Assembly: GCF_003865095.1 (NCBI RefSeq)
Contig: NZ_BHYK01000006.1
Span: 69,878 to 133,877 of the forward strand
Reading direction: 5' to 3'
From: Clostridium tagluense
Lineage (GTDB): Bacteria; Bacillota; Clostridia; Clostridiales; Clostridiaceae
DNA: 64,000 nucleotides
Position numbers and translations under genes: made by a program. The notes under the pieces were generated by a model. That model was not told the DNA's origin. It ran no database searches and saw only the letters and a program-made list of their open reading frames with translations. Shown piece by piece: positions 36,161 through 45,821 of this stretch (position 1 is its first letter; each line of letters opens with the position of its first letter).

Positions 36161-37447
36161 TTAGCAAATATCATCCTCTTTATTTTCTTCCAGATCAGTT
36201 TCAACTAATTTAATATTCGCACCCAGTGATAGGAAATCCTTAACAATATTCACATATCCACGTTCAATATGTTCCACCCCAGTAATATAGGTTGTACCTT
36301 CTGCAATTAATCCAGCTAAAATAAGAGATATTCCAGCTCTTACATCTGAAGCGTTAACCCAGGCGCCTTTTAAAGACCTATTACCAGGAATTATTGCACT
36401 TCCTTGTTTTATAATAATATCTGCTCCCATGCGATTTAACTCCTGGCAATGATTAAATCTTCCTGGATAAACCTTATCAACAATAACACTGTGACTGCTT
36501 GCTAATATAAGCAGGGCAGTTAGTGGCTGTTGCAGATCCGTTGCGAATCCGGGATACATAGTGGCCTTAACATTTACACCCTGAATTTTCCCTTGTGTAT
36601 ATGCTCTTATAAAATCATTTCCTTCTTCTATACATACCCCTGCTTCCTCAAGCTTTGCTGTGCAGGATATCAAATGCTCAGGTATAATACCGGAAGCTTT
36701 AATATCCCCTCCTGTTATAGCTGCTGCCATTAGATACGACCCAGCAATTAATCTATCCGGAATAGCGCAGTGGGTACCTCCACCTAGTGATTTTACACCT
36801 TCAATAGTAATTATGTCTGTTCCAGCACCCTTAACGAAAGCGCCCATTTCATTTAAAAATATAGCCACATCAACAACTTCCGGGTCCTTAGCCGCATTTC
36901 GTAATATTGTTTTGCCCTGCGCAAGTACAGCTGCAAGCATTATATTTATAGTTGCTCCGCTTGAAATTACATCTAAATATATATCTGCTCCAATAAGTTT
37001 ATTTGCCTGGACCACATAATAATCCTTATAGAAATTAAATTTTGCGCCCAATGCTTCAAGCCCTTTGATATGTTGATCAATAGGTCTTGACCCAAAATCA
37101 TCGCCTCCTGGATATCCTATAGAAACCCTTTTAAATTTTGCTAGCAATGCTCCGGCAAAATAATAAGAGGCTCTAAAGTCAGCAGATTTACTATGGTCTA
37201 TAATTGCACTATTAATATTAGATGGATCTAGTATTAATTTATCTTCTTTAATTATTATCTTCATCCCAATATCCTTAGCAATATCACATACTAAGCTAAC
37301 ATCAGAAATATTAGGTATGTTTTTTAATATAACCACTTCATCACATAAACAACACGCAACAAGTAATGGCAACGAGCTGTTTTTTGACCCAGGTATAGTG
37401 ATACTACCTTTTAAAGGATTACCCCTTGTGATTTCTAACCAACGCAT
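36161..37447 (-). CDS. murA: UDP-GlcNAc 1-carboxyvinyltransferase with Cys-to-Asp active site
   Basis: MurA transfers enolpyruvate to UDP-GlcNAc, the first committed step of peptidoglycan synthesis. The start is the ATG of MRWLEITRG, 6 bases after AGGAG. The 428-residue protein has GSITIPGSKNSSLP (substrate Lys and Asn), DFRASYYFAGALLA, FATDLQQP (catalytic Asp) and GRFNHCQELNRMGA. The active-site loop, normally PGG-Cys-x-IG-x-RP, reads YPGGDDFGSRPIDQH, so Asp replaces the Cys attacked by fosfomycin. In other bacteria this change leaves the enzyme active and resistant. Clostridia often have two murA genes; this could be the second. It is monocistronic. Confidence 0.92.
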   Translation of the reverse strand: MRWLEITRGNPLKGSITIPGSKNSSLPLLVACCLCDEVVILKNIPNISDVSLVCDIAKDIGMKIIIKEDKLILDPSNINSAIIDHSKSADFRASYYFAGALLAKFKRVSIGYPGGDDFGSRPIDQHIKGLEALGAKFNFYKDYYVVQANKLIGADIYLDVISSGATINIMLAAVLAQGKTILRNAAKDPEVVDVAIFLNEMGAFVKGAGTDIITIEGVKSLGGGTHCAIPDRLIAGSYLMAAAITGGDIKASGIIPEHLISCTAKLEEAGVCIEEGNDFIRAYTQGKIQGVNVKATMYPGFATDLQQPLTALLILASSHSVIVDKVYPGRFNHCQELNRMGADIIIKQGSAIIPGNRSLKGAWVNASDVRAGISLILAGLIAEGTTYITGVEHIERGYVNIVKDFLSLGANIKLVETDLEENKEDDIC

Positions 37448-37630
37448 GTACAACTCCTACCTTTTTTGTTTTTTGCTTTTATTATACCATATTTGTTCCT
37501 ATTTATCATTTATAACCCTTTATATTCCATCATATTTAGAATAAACAAAAGATTTTTTTTACATTTTTGAGTAAATTTCTTAGCTTACATAATTAGAGGC
37601 TTTGACCCCTACAAATAATATCTATAGAAT

Positions 37631-37678
37631 CAAAAAAAATAAAACTTCAATGGGAGTATTAATCTCCTTTTGAAGTCT
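37631..37678 (-). terminator. Terminator of speD
   Basis: On the minus strand ACTTCAAAAGGAG pairs with CTCCCATTGAAGT (two mismatches) and is followed by TTTATTTTTTTT, 34 bases past the speD stop. Confidence 0.88.
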
Positions 37679-37711
37679 TTAATTAAAATGATTTAGTGGG
37701 TTTTAAAGAAG

Positions 37712-38530
37712 TTACCCATTAGAAATGTCCATACCATAAAATATTTCCACCATTTCTTTTTTTAATTTCTTTATAATATCACATTTTTCATCATTATTTA
37801 AATCTTTTTCTGTAATCTCAAATAAATAATTATCAAGCTCAAAATCATTTAATATCATTTTTGTATGAAATATATTAGATTGATATATATTCATGTCAAT
37901 TAAATTGTATCTATTTATAGTTTCACTTGCTATATAATTTTGTATAGAATTAATTTCATGATCTATAAAATGCTTTTTACCATCCATATCTCTAGTAAAG
38001 CCACGAACCCTGTAATCAATAGTAATAATATCAGAATCAAAGCTACCTATTAAATAGTTTAGAGCTTTTAATGGGGATATAGTTCCACATGTTGCTACAT
38101 CTATGTCCACTCTAAAGGTGCTTATATTGTTTTGAGGATGACTTTCAGGATAAGTATGTACCGTCACATGACTTTTGTCTAAATGAGCCACAATATTCTC
38201 ACGAATTGGAGTTAAAACCCCTCTATTACAAGAAGGGTCAACCATATATAGTGGAATTTCTTCCTCTGAAATAAGTAGTGTTACACTTGCTCCCTGAGGG
38301 TCATAGTCTTGCTTGGCAATGTTTAGTACGCTAGCGCCTATTATGTTAGTAACATCAGTAAGAATTTTTGTTAATCTCTCAGCATTATATTGTTCATCAA
38401 TGTACTCTATATATTTCTTGCGGTCTTCTTCCGTCCTTGTATAACAAATATCATAAATATTAAAACTTAATGATTTTGTTAAATTGTTAAACCCATATAG
38501 CTTTATCTTATTTTTATCATTTTTAACCAA
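37712..38530 (-). CDS. speD: S-adenosylmethionine decarboxylase proenzyme, E. coli type
   Basis: The 272-residue proenzyme makes decarboxylated SAM, the aminopropyl donor for spermidine. Autocleavage should occur at Lys-Ser in [18 protein letters not shown] (about residue 118), turning the Ser into the pyruvoyl cofactor. The conserved [14 protein letters not shown] follows. The length matches the long E. coli-type class rather than the short Thermotoga/Bacillus type. The start is TTG, preceded by GGGG. No speE (spermidine synthase) is present in the window. Confidence 0.93.
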   Translation of the reverse strand: MVKNDKNKIKLYGFNNLTKSLSFNIYDICYTRTEEDRKKYIEYIDEQYNAERLTKILTDVTNIIGASVLNIAKQDYDPQGASVTLLISEEEIPLYMVDPSCNRGVLTPIRENIVAHLDKSHVTVHTYPESHPQNNISTFRVDIDVATCGTISPLKALNYLIGSFDSDIITIDYRVRGFTRDMDGKKHFIDHEINSIQNYIASETINRYNLIDMNIYQSNIFHTKMILNDFELDNYLFEITEKDLNNDEKCDIIKKLKKEMVEIFYGMDISNG

Positions 38531-38800
38531 CTTTATTCCCCATTTCTCTTAGACATCTTCTAAAAAAATTATATAACTTATAGCTTCTTTGTCAAGACAT
38601 AAATTTAAGTACATATCTATTCTATATAATTTTTTACTTGAAGTATATACTTTTTAACATTATAATCATTAATAATAGTAAACTGTATATAATTTTATAT
38701 ATTTATTATTAACTTTGTAACGTGGATTTGAATATATATAAGTATAGCATTTATATGTTATCACAAATATACATCATTAAAATATGGAGGTATCAATACA

Positions 38801-39886
38801 ATGGATAAAAAATTAAAAGTTGGTTTACTAGGTGGAACTGGATTTGTTGGTCAACGTCTTGTTACACTGCTAGCAGATCACCCTTACTTTGAAATAGCTG
38901 TTATTGCTGCTAGTGAGAACTCTGTGGGTAAAACTTATTTTGAAGCTGTAAATAATAGATGGAAATTAGATATTCCAATGCCAGACAGTGTTAAAAGTAT
39001 AGTAATAAAAAATATAGATCAAGTAGATTTAATAAGCAGTGAAGTAGATTTTGTATTCTGCGCTGTCAATATGCCTGCCAATGAAATTAGAGAAATCGAA
39101 GAAAAATATGCAAAAGCTGAAACTCCTGTAATTTCAAATAACTCTGCACATAGACATACTAGCGATGTTCCAATGGTTATTCCAGAAATAAATGCTGACC
39201 ATTTTGAATTAATTCAGGTTCAACGCAGGCGTCTAGGAACTAAAAGAGGCTTTATTGTTGCTAAACCTAATTGCTCAATTCAAAGTTATGTTCCTGCTAT
39301 AAGTGCACTTATGCAATATAAGCCTAAAAAAATATTAGTTTGTACCTATCAAGCTATATCTGGCTCTGGAAAAATATTTTCAGACTGGCCAGAAATTAAT
39401 GATAATGTAATACCCTATATAGGTGGAGAAGAAGAAAAGAGTGAGCAGGAGCCTCTAAAAATTTGGGGTCATATAGAAAATGATATGGTGGTTAATGCTG
39501 TGGATCCTATTATTTCAACTCAATGCATACGTGTTCCTGTGTCAGATGGACACTTAGCTGCAGTGTTTGTTTCCTTTGAAGATAAACCATCTAAAGAAAC
39601 TATTTTGCAGCATTGGGCAAGTTTCCAGGGAAAACCTCAACTTTTAAAACTCCCAAATGCCCCTAATCAATTTTTAACCTACTTTGAGGAAAATGATAGA
39701 CCGCAAACTGGGCTAGATAGAAATATTGAAAAAGGCATGGGCATATCAATTGGAAGACTACGAGAAGATAGTTTGTTTGACTACAAATTTGTTTGCCTAT
39801 CACATAATACTCTACGTGGTGCAGCCGGTGGAGCAGTTCTTACAGCTGAACTTTTAATGGCTGAAGGCTATTTGACTTCAAAATAA
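38801..39886 (+). CDS. asd: Aspartate-semialdehyde dehydrogenase, archaeal/fungal type
   Basis: The 361-residue NADPH enzyme reduces aspartyl phosphate in the pathway to lysine, threonine, methionine and diaminopimelate. GLLGGTGFVGQRLVTLL is the dinucleotide site, the catalytic Cys is in VAKPNCSIQSYVPA, and VPVSDGHLAAVF carries the catalytic His region. Length and motifs fit the archaeal/fungal subtype. A TGGAGG site precedes the ATG. It is a lone plus-strand gene with its own terminator. No lysine riboswitch was recognised in the 270-base leader. Confidence 0.93.
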   Translation: MDKKLKVGLLGGTGFVGQRLVTLLADHPYFEIAVIAASENSVGKTYFEAVNNRWKLDIPMPDSVKSIVIKNIDQVDLISSEVDFVFCAVNMPANEIREIEEKYAKAETPVISNNSAHRHTSDVPMVIPEINADHFELIQVQRRRLGTKRGFIVAKPNCSIQSYVPAISALMQYKPKKILVCTYQAISGSGKIFSDWPEINDNVIPYIGGEEEKSEQEPLKIWGHIENDMVVNAVDPIISTQCIRVPVSDGHLAAVFVSFEDKPSKETILQHWASFQGKPQLLKLPNAPNQFLTYFEENDRPQTGLDRNIEKGMGISIGRLREDSLFDYKFVCLSHNTLRGAAGGAVLTAELLMAEGYLTSK

Positions 39887-39898
39887 AAGTATAAATAT

Positions 39899-39953
39899 AA
39901 CCCCCTATTATTTCAAGATAATTTTCAATTTGAAATAATAGGGGGGTTTTTAT
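39899..39953 (+). terminator. Terminator of asd
   Basis: AACCCCCTATTATTTCA and TGAAATAATAGGGGGGTT pair almost perfectly and are followed by TTTATTTT. It may also act on the minus strand. Confidence 0.92.
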
Positions 39954-39967
39954 TTTAATTTAAATGC

Positions 39968-40119
39968 GGGGACAGTTAACAACTAATTCACCTTCACCTT
40001 AAATGCCAGGGACAGTTAACAACTAATTCACTTTAATCAAAATTAAGTGAGGGACAGTTAACAACTATTTAGTTGTTAACTGTCCCTCACTGTTTATAAA
40101 ATAGTTGTTAACCGTCCCC
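39968..40119. repeat. Cluster of five REP-like repeats with a perfect palindrome
   Basis: Plus-orientation copies lie at 39968-39984 (GGGGACAGTTAACAACT) and 40009-40025 (one G shorter). A perfect palindrome at 40046-40091 has 22-bp arms around TT, each arm holding one core. A minus-orientation copy lies at 40103-40119, and its last base is part of the hemL stop codon. It fills the gap between asd and hemL. Confidence 0.95.
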
Positions 40120-41393
40120 TAGTATTTAAAACTCTTAAATACCTCTAAGAATCTCTCAATATCCTCCTGCGTATGTTTCACACATAAAAATGTTGCCTCA
40201 AATTGAGAAGGTGCAACATTTATTCCATTTGTTATCATATGCTCAAAGTATTTTGAAAATATCTTAGCATCACAAGTTTTAGCATCTTCAAAATTTTTAA
40301 CTTCTTTCTTTTTCGTAAAGAAAGGTGTAATCATTGAACCACATCTATTAACTACCATTGGTATGCCGTTTTCTTTTGCAATTTCTAGTAGTCCCTTTTC
40401 AAGTTTTTTACACAGCTTCTCCATGTGCTCATAAAGACTTGGGTTATTATAAAGCTTAGTTAATGTTGCGTATCCAGCTGCCATTACCACAGGATTTCCT
40501 GACATAGTACCGGCTTGATAAACTGGTCCCATAGGTGATAATTTCTCCATTATCTCTTTTTTACCACCATAAGCACCACAAGGAAGTCCGCCTCCCATGA
40601 TTTTTGCATAAGTTATTAAATCAGGCGTTATTCCATAAATGCTTTGCGCGCCTTTATATGCTACTCTAAATCCACTCATTACTTCATCAAAAATAAGTAG
40701 GCTCTTGTATTTATCACATAAACTTCTGATTTCTAACAAAAATTCTTTTTCAGCAGGGATAACTCCCATATTTCCTGCCACTGGCTCAATTATTATGCAG
40801 GCAATATCATCCCCGTATTTCTCAAATATTTGTTTTACGCTATCTATATCATTGTAATTTGCTATTAATGTATTTATGATGCTTTCTTTTGGAACACCTG
40901 CAGATCCAGGTATGCCAGCTGTAATTACTCCTGAACCTGCCTGAACTAGAAATCCTTCAGCATGCCCATGGTAACAACCTGCAAATTTTATTATTTTATC
41001 CTTTCCTGTGTACCCTCTTGCAAGTTTAACTGCACTCATTGTAGCTTCTGTACCTGAGTTAACCATTCTTACCATATCTACATTATCCACGGTGCTACAA
41101 ATATGTTTGGCAAGTTTTAGTTCTAATTCTGTAGGTGCACCAAATGCTATAGCATCAGCACAGGTATCTTGTATTGCTTTTACTACCTCTTTATCACTAT
41201 GTCCAAGTATCATAGGTCCCCATGCACATACGAAATCTATGTATTTGTTTCCCTCTTCATCATAAATGTATGCACCCATACCTTTTTTAATAATTGGAGG
41301 ATTTACAGTTAAATCCTTAAAAGCTCTAACTGGACTATTAACTCCACCAGGCATGTATTGTTTTGATTCATTAAATATGTCTAAATTCTTCAT
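40119..41393 (-). CDS. hemL: Glutamate-1-semialdehyde 2,1-aminomutase
   Basis: The 424-residue PLP enzyme converts glutamate-1-semialdehyde to 5-aminolevulinate, the tetrapyrrole precursor. It has [12 protein letters not shown] at the N-terminus, [30 protein letters not shown], and the PLP lysine in [17 protein letters not shown]. The stop codon TAG shares its G with the first base of a REP copy. It lies 126 bases after hemA and is the last gene of the cobQ-cbiB-hemA-hemL group. Confidence 0.95.
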   Translation of the reverse strand: MKNLDIFNESKQYMPGGVNSPVRAFKDLTVNPPIIKKGMGAYIYDEEGNKYIDFVCAWGPMILGHSDKEVVKAIQDTCADAIAFGAPTELELKLAKHICSTVDNVDMVRMVNSGTEATMSAVKLARGYTGKDKIIKFAGCYHGHAEGFLVQAGSGVITAGIPGSAGVPKESIINTLIANYNDIDSVKQIFEKYGDDIACIIIEPVAGNMGVIPAEKEFLLEIRSLCDKYKSLLIFDEVMSGFRVAYKGAQSIYGITPDLITYAKIMGGGLPCGAYGGKKEIMEKLSPMGPVYQAGTMSGNPVVMAAGYATLTKLYNNPSLYEHMEKLCKKLEKGLLEIAKENGIPMVVNRCGSMITPFFTKKKEVKNFEDAKTCDAKIFSKYFEHMITNGINVAPSQFEATFLCVKHTQEDIERFLEVFKSFKY

Positions 41394-41518
41394 ATTAGTT
41401 TCCTCTTTTCTTAATATTAATTTTTGATGTTTTTATACTACAGTAGAAAAATCACTACAATTGTGTAGTTAAAAATCTACTAAAATATTAATTTTATTGG
41501 CTAGCAAAGTAATTAAAG

Positions 41519-42697
41519 CTAAAAAATCCTGCTTATTATGTCCACACATTCTTTAGCCCTCCCCTTCAAATGTTCCTCCTTTAAGACATCTATAGCTCTA
41601 TTTATATAGGCATTTGAAGTACTCTTCAAAAGTATCTCTGCTAATTTCTCATTATCTTTAGTCTCTTTCTTGTGCTTAAAAGTATCTAATCTTTCTTTGT
41701 AGATGTCTTCACCATTGTGTTTTATCCTTTTTATAAAGGATGATAGCTCTTTCATGGTTTTCCATTCTATATAATCTTTTACAGCTTTGTCCACAATGTA
41801 TCTGTTATTCTTCATGGAGGCTTCTCTTTTTTTATAGTTATCATCATGGATGTCTTTTAACGTATCTATGTCATATACTTCATATAAAGGATTTTCACTT
41901 ACTATTTCTTCAATATCCCTTGGCACAGCTAAATCGAATAATAATAAGCGCTTATTAGGTAACTCCTTTAAGTGGACCACAGTATGAGGAGCCGATGTAC
42001 AAGATATAACACAATCCACCTCTTCATAATACTTATGTATATCCTTAAAAGGTATCATTTTTACTCTTGGATCTTCTATATTAACCTTTTGAAGATCTCT
42101 AACTGCAATATATAGTAAATCGATTTTCCCCTCTAGTATATATTTTGAGGTTAATTCACCTACAGCTCCACAGCCTAAAACCATAAAGCTTTTAAGGCCC
42201 CTACCTATAGCCTTTTTAACTACCATAGAAGACGAGGAAACTGGTATATCACTTATTTTAGATTTAGTTCTAAATTCCTTGCCACAGGCAATAGCATTTT
42301 CAAAAAGCCTTTGAAGTTCCTTTTTAGTTGTTTTAGAACCTTTCGCAGCTTCATAAGCGTCCCTAACTTGTCCTAAAATTTGGTCCTCTCCAAGTAATAA
42401 TGAATCAAATCCACAAACCACTTCCATTAAGTGCCTAATAGCTTTTTCTTCCTTATAACTTTCTACACACTTTATCAAAGTCTTATCCCAATTTAATGCT
42501 TCAAAAACTCTACCTATAATATCTTCATCTTTAGATTCAAAATATATCTCTGTCCTGTTGCAAGTACTTAAAATAACTGCCTCTTCACAAATATTTAAAA
42601 GAGCTTCTAAATATTTTGCTTGACGCTTTGGTATAATTGAAAGTTTTTCTCTGATTTCTATTTTCACATCATGCTTTAGTCCTATTAATTGTATCAT
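41519..42697 (-). CDS. hemA: Glutamyl-tRNA reductase
   Basis: The 392-residue enzyme reduces glutamyl-tRNA to glutamate-1-semialdehyde with NADPH. The catalytic Cys is in VILSTCNRTEIYFES. LLLGEDQILGQVRDAY and MVLGCGAVGELTSKYI (NADPH site) follow, with a C-terminal helical dimerisation domain. It starts 4 bases after the cbiB stop, with its GGAGATG site inside cbiB, so the two are co-transcribed. With hemL it supplies 5-aminolevulinate for B12 and other tetrapyrroles. Confidence 0.94.
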   Translation of the reverse strand: MIQLIGLKHDVKIEIREKLSIIPKRQAKYLEALLNICEEAVILSTCNRTEIYFESKDEDIIGRVFEALNWDKTLIKCVESYKEEKAIRHLMEVVCGFDSLLLGEDQILGQVRDAYEAAKGSKTTKKELQRLFENAIACGKEFRTKSKISDIPVSSSSMVVKKAIGRGLKSFMVLGCGAVGELTSKYILEGKIDLLYIAVRDLQKVNIEDPRVKMIPFKDIHKYYEEVDCVISCTSAPHTVVHLKELPNKRLLLFDLAVPRDIEEIVSENPLYEVYDIDTLKDIHDDNYKKREASMKNNRYIVDKAVKDYIEWKTMKELSSFIKRIKHNGEDIYKERLDTFKHKKETKDNEKLAEILLKSTSNAYINRAIDVLKEEHLKGRAKECVDIISRIF

Positions 42698-42701
42698 TTT
42701 A

Positions 42702-43685
42702 TCATCTCCAAAAACACATCACTATTACTAATATTGCGTATAATACGTATAGTATTATTAAATAAAACATTGACCCATACATTAATTTTATTGTATCTAC
42801 TATATGTTCTTTTCCTAACTCTTTTATTTTATTTCCTATGGTTGGTTTGTACATTTTTTCTCCAAAATATATATTTGTCCCACCTAGCTGAACTCTCATA
42901 GCCCCAGCTGCTGCACCTTCTGGATAAGCACAATTAGGGCTTTTATGATTTTTTCTATCTCTTATCATTACTTTTATACTGGCAAGAATATTCCCTCCAA
43001 CCAGTGGTGCTGCTAAACAAATTAAAAATCCTGTTATTCTTGCAGGTACAAAATTAAATACATCATCTGTTTTTGCTGGAAAGAATCCAATATATTTATA
43101 TTTTTCATTCATATATCCAAGCATTGAATCCATAGTATTTACGCCCTTATACATCATAGCTAAAGGCGCTCCACCTAGTATTGCATAAAGAATAGGGGCT
43201 ATAACACCATCTGCTGTATTTTCTGCAATAGTCTCCACATCTGCCCTTATTATTTCATATTCATTAAGAGATTTTGTATCCCTACCTACAATATAAGATA
43301 ATTTAACTCTTGCGTCTTCAATATCATTTTTAGCTAAGGAGTCATATACCTTTTTCCCCTCTTTATGAAGTCCTCTAGTCGCTATTGTTGTCCAAAGCAA
43401 TATTATATTAAGAATATGATATATCAAAAAAACATCACTAGAAATCTTCAAAATTATAAAGGGTACTAAAAAACTAGAAAAAGCTATTATGACTACAATG
43501 GCACCCCCAAAAACTTTAATTTGCTTATTGGTTTTACATAGCTTTCTAGCCCTATTATCTAATGCAGATATAAGTTTTCCTATATAAATCACCGGATGTG
43601 GAAACCAATATGGATCTCCAATTAATAAGTCTAGAATAACCGCTAATATTAAATCTACTACATTCATGGCAAATAGAATTTCCAT
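42702..43685 (-). CDS. cbiB: Adenosylcobinamide-phosphate synthase
   Basis: The 327-residue polytopic membrane protein (CbiB/CobD family) attaches aminopropanol phosphate to adenosylcobyrate. DLLIGDPYWFPHPVIYIGKLI is the N-terminal signature, and SYIVGRDTKSLNEYEIIRAD, ETIAENTADGVIAP-like VETIAENTADGVIAPILYA and YPEGAAAGAMRVQLGG follow. It sits between cobQ, from which it is separated by a REP-filled gap, and hemA. Confidence 0.94.
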   Translation of the reverse strand: MEILFAMNVVDLILAVILDLLIGDPYWFPHPVIYIGKLISALDNRARKLCKTNKQIKVFGGAIVVIIAFSSFLVPFIILKISSDVFLIYHILNIILLWTTIATRGLHKEGKKVYDSLAKNDIEDARVKLSYIVGRDTKSLNEYEIIRADVETIAENTADGVIAPILYAILGGAPLAMMYKGVNTMDSMLGYMNEKYKYIGFFPAKTDDVFNFVPARITGFLICLAAPLVGGNILASIKVMIRDRKNHKSPNCAYPEGAAAGAMRVQLGGTNIYFGEKMYKPTIGNKIKELGKEHIVDTIKLMYGSMFYLIILYVLYAILVIVMCFWR

Positions 43686-43728
43686 ATTAATTCCTCACTA
43701 TCTTATAATGTTTTAATTTTTTATAAAG

Positions 43729-43816
43729 TTGTTAGCTGTCTTCAATTTTTCAGCTTAGTTCAATTAATTGTTAACTGTCCCCCACTTTTTAGTTTAATTA
43801 GTTGTTAACTGTCCCC
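43729..43816 (-). repeat. Three REP-like repeats at the cobQ 3' end
   Basis: On the minus strand copies lie at 43800-43816 (inside the end of cobQ), at 43767-43782, and a decayed one at 43729-43742 (GTTAGCTGTC form). The first supplies the last codons and the stop of cobQ. Confidence 0.9.
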
Positions 43817-45342
43817 AGCTTTTTTAGTCCCATGATTTTATAGATTGAGTCCATGTCTATACTATCTCTCACTATATCTGCTAGCTTGTCTATTTCTTTT
43901 TCTCTTAAACTTTCGTAGACCTTAGATTTTTTAGGCTCCATAGCTTTTTTTACTCTTAGCGCATTTACTATATATTCTCTAAATTCTACTCCATCGAAAA
44001 TTCCATGGATATATGTACCCATAATATTTCCGACTTCATTAATTGCTCCGTCAAAGGAAGACGAATGATCACCTTCTAAAGAAGAGTGCTCACTATTCTT
44101 TTCATATATTTCAAAGAGTGGTTTTGCCTTATGCCCATACTTACAAATCCCCATATGTATTTCATAACCATAGACTTCAATATTATCACTATTCACTACG
44201 TCAATAGCTGTCATATTGATGCTGCGCGCCTTTACTCTTGTAGTTATTTTTTCTTCTTCGAATACTGTATCTATGTCTAAAAGCTTCAAACCCTCTATTT
44301 TTTCTAAATTTGTTTCTACGCCATAAGGATCATTTAAGCTATTCCCTAGCATTTGATACCCTCCACAAATACCTAATACCTTACCTTCTACGCTATATTT
44401 CACAATGGCCTCTGCAAGTCCTGACTTTCTTAGCGTGATTAAATCCTCAATGGTGTTTTTAGTTCCTGGTATTATAAGTAAGTCTGGATTTCCCAATTCT
44501 TCTTTAGTTGTAACAAATCTAACTGATACATCCTCTTCAGTCTTTAATGCATCTAAGTCTGTGAAGTTTGATATATGTGGCAACCATATCACTGCAACAT
44601 CAATAGGTGCAGTAATTTTTTTGTTGAATTCTACTGTGCCATCTTCATCTTCTAAATCCAGTCTAAAGTAAGGAACTACTCCAGCGCAAGGGATATGTAT
44701 AATATCCTCTAGCATTGTAAGACCTGGCTTTAGGATTTCTATATCCCCTCTAAATTTATTTATAATAGTGGCTTTAACTCTTTTTTTCTCTTCCTCATTC
44801 AGTAAAAGCATTGTTCCTGCTAGAGAAGCAAATACTCCACCCTTATCTATATCTCCAGCCAGGATTACAGGGGCATCTATAAGCTCTGCCATTCCCATAT
44901 TTACTATATCTCTATCTCTTAAATTAATTTCTGCTGGACTTCCTGCGCCTTCCATTACTATAATATCAAATTTCTTTTCTAACTCTTCAAACTGCATCTT
45001 TAACATATCTTTAAATTCCACTTTCATATTATGATATTCCATAGCTGTACTATTTCCAAAAACCTTCCCATTAACTATAACTTGGCACTTTTTATCTGAG
45101 GAAGGTTTTAATAAAATTGGATTCATAAATACCTCTGGCTCAAGCCCAGCTGCATAGGCTTGGAGTACTTGTGCACGCCCCATTTCTTTTCCATCCAATG
45201 TAATATAAGAATTCAATGACATATTCTGTGACTTAAAAGGACATACAGAAAACCCATCTTGCTTAAAAATTCTGCAAAGTGCTGTTACTAATATGCTTTT
45301 CCCTACAGATGAAGCAGTTCCTTGAACCATTATTTTAGCCAT
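43798..45342 (-). CDS. cobQ: Cobyric acid synthase
   Basis: The start is the ATG of [16 protein letters not shown], preceded by AGGAGGG; a frame from 45390 would add 16 unsupported residues. The 514-residue enzyme amidates four side chains of adenosylcobyrinate a,c-diamide. [15 protein letters not shown] is the P-loop, MVLEGAGSP-like [20 protein letters not shown] follows, and the C-terminal amidotransferase has [12 protein letters not shown] (nucleophile) and GTYIHGIFD. The last five residues GTVNN and the TAA stop are encoded by a REP copy, so the tail is probably not ancestral. It is the first gene behind a cobalamin riboswitch. Confidence 0.95.
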   Translation of the reverse strand: MAKIMVQGTASSVGKSILVTALCRIFKQDGFSVCPFKSQNMSLNSYITLDGKEMGRAQVLQAYAAGLEPEVFMNPILLKPSSDKKCQVIVNGKVFGNSTAMEYHNMKVEFKDMLKMQFEELEKKFDIIVMEGAGSPAEINLRDRDIVNMGMAELIDAPVILAGDIDKGGVFASLAGTMLLLNEEEKKRVKATIINKFRGDIEILKPGLTMLEDIIHIPCAGVVPYFRLDLEDEDGTVEFNKKITAPIDVAVIWLPHISNFTDLDALKTEEDVSVRFVTTKEELGNPDLLIIPGTKNTIEDLITLRKSGLAEAIVKYSVEGKVLGICGGYQMLGNSLNDPYGVETNLEKIEGLKLLDIDTVFEEEKITTRVKARSINMTAIDVVNSDNIEVYGYEIHMGICKYGHKAKPLFEIYEKNSEHSSLEGDHSSSFDGAINEVGNIMGTYIHGIFDGVEFREYIVNALRVKKAMEPKKSKVYESLREKEIDKLADIVRDSIDMDSIYKIMGLKKLGTVNN

Positions 45343-45375
45343 TACTGTCCCTCCTTGTATGCTTTTTTTATGCAA

Positions 45376-45408
45376 AATAAAAAACAGCAAGCTTTCGCAC
45401 CTGCTGTT
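45376..45408 (-). terminator. Terminator of the cobQ cobalamin riboswitch
   Basis: On the minus strand AACAGCAGGT and GCTTGCTGTT pair around GCGAAA and are followed by TTTTATTTT, between the aptamer and cobQ. Confidence 0.85.
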
Positions 45409-45477
45409 ATGTACAAAATTTCATTGCACTAACTTAATTTCTACAAGTTCTTTCCCGCCGAAAGTTTAATATTACTG

Positions 45478-45656
45478 ATTTAGGCAGGTCTCCTGGCTCT
45501 TGATTCACTCTCCCCTTTCCCTTGCCCTTTCGGGTGGTTATAAAAGGTTCGTCCTCAATTACAGTAGCGGGGGCTGCTGTGGATTTAAACCACATTCCCT
45601 TTTCACCCTATTAAATAATCTACTAACGTAGCTTAATTAATAAAAGGCACCTAAAA
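45478..45656 (-). ncRNA. Cobalamin riboswitch upstream of cobQ
   Basis: On the minus strand it starts AGGTGCC, has GGGAATGTGG, CCCCCGCTACTGTAAT and the B12 box AGCCAGGAGACCTGCC. It is longer than the cobD riboswitch because of two inserted hairpin arms (around 45515-45545 and 45610-45640). It controls cobQ and probably cbiB, hemA and hemL. Confidence 0.95.
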
Positions 45657-45821
45657 ATATCTATTCACTTTTTCAAAAAAAATCCTATAATAAAATCAAA
45701 TTTATTGAAAATCACAATATTTAATGTATTTCTACATTGTTAAGTTTATAGCATTCCATCAGTTATGTCAATAAATAAGATTTTCATATCCTTTAATATG
45801 TTTCTTGAATTTTGGAATCAA

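Noticed and set aside
38580-38800. Lysine or SAM riboswitch in the asd leader
   Set aside because: None of the conserved core elements could be found in the leader.
39968-40119. Regular repeats resembling a CRISPR array
   Set aside because: Orientation alternates, spacing is irregular, the units are palindromic REP cores and no cas gene is nearby.
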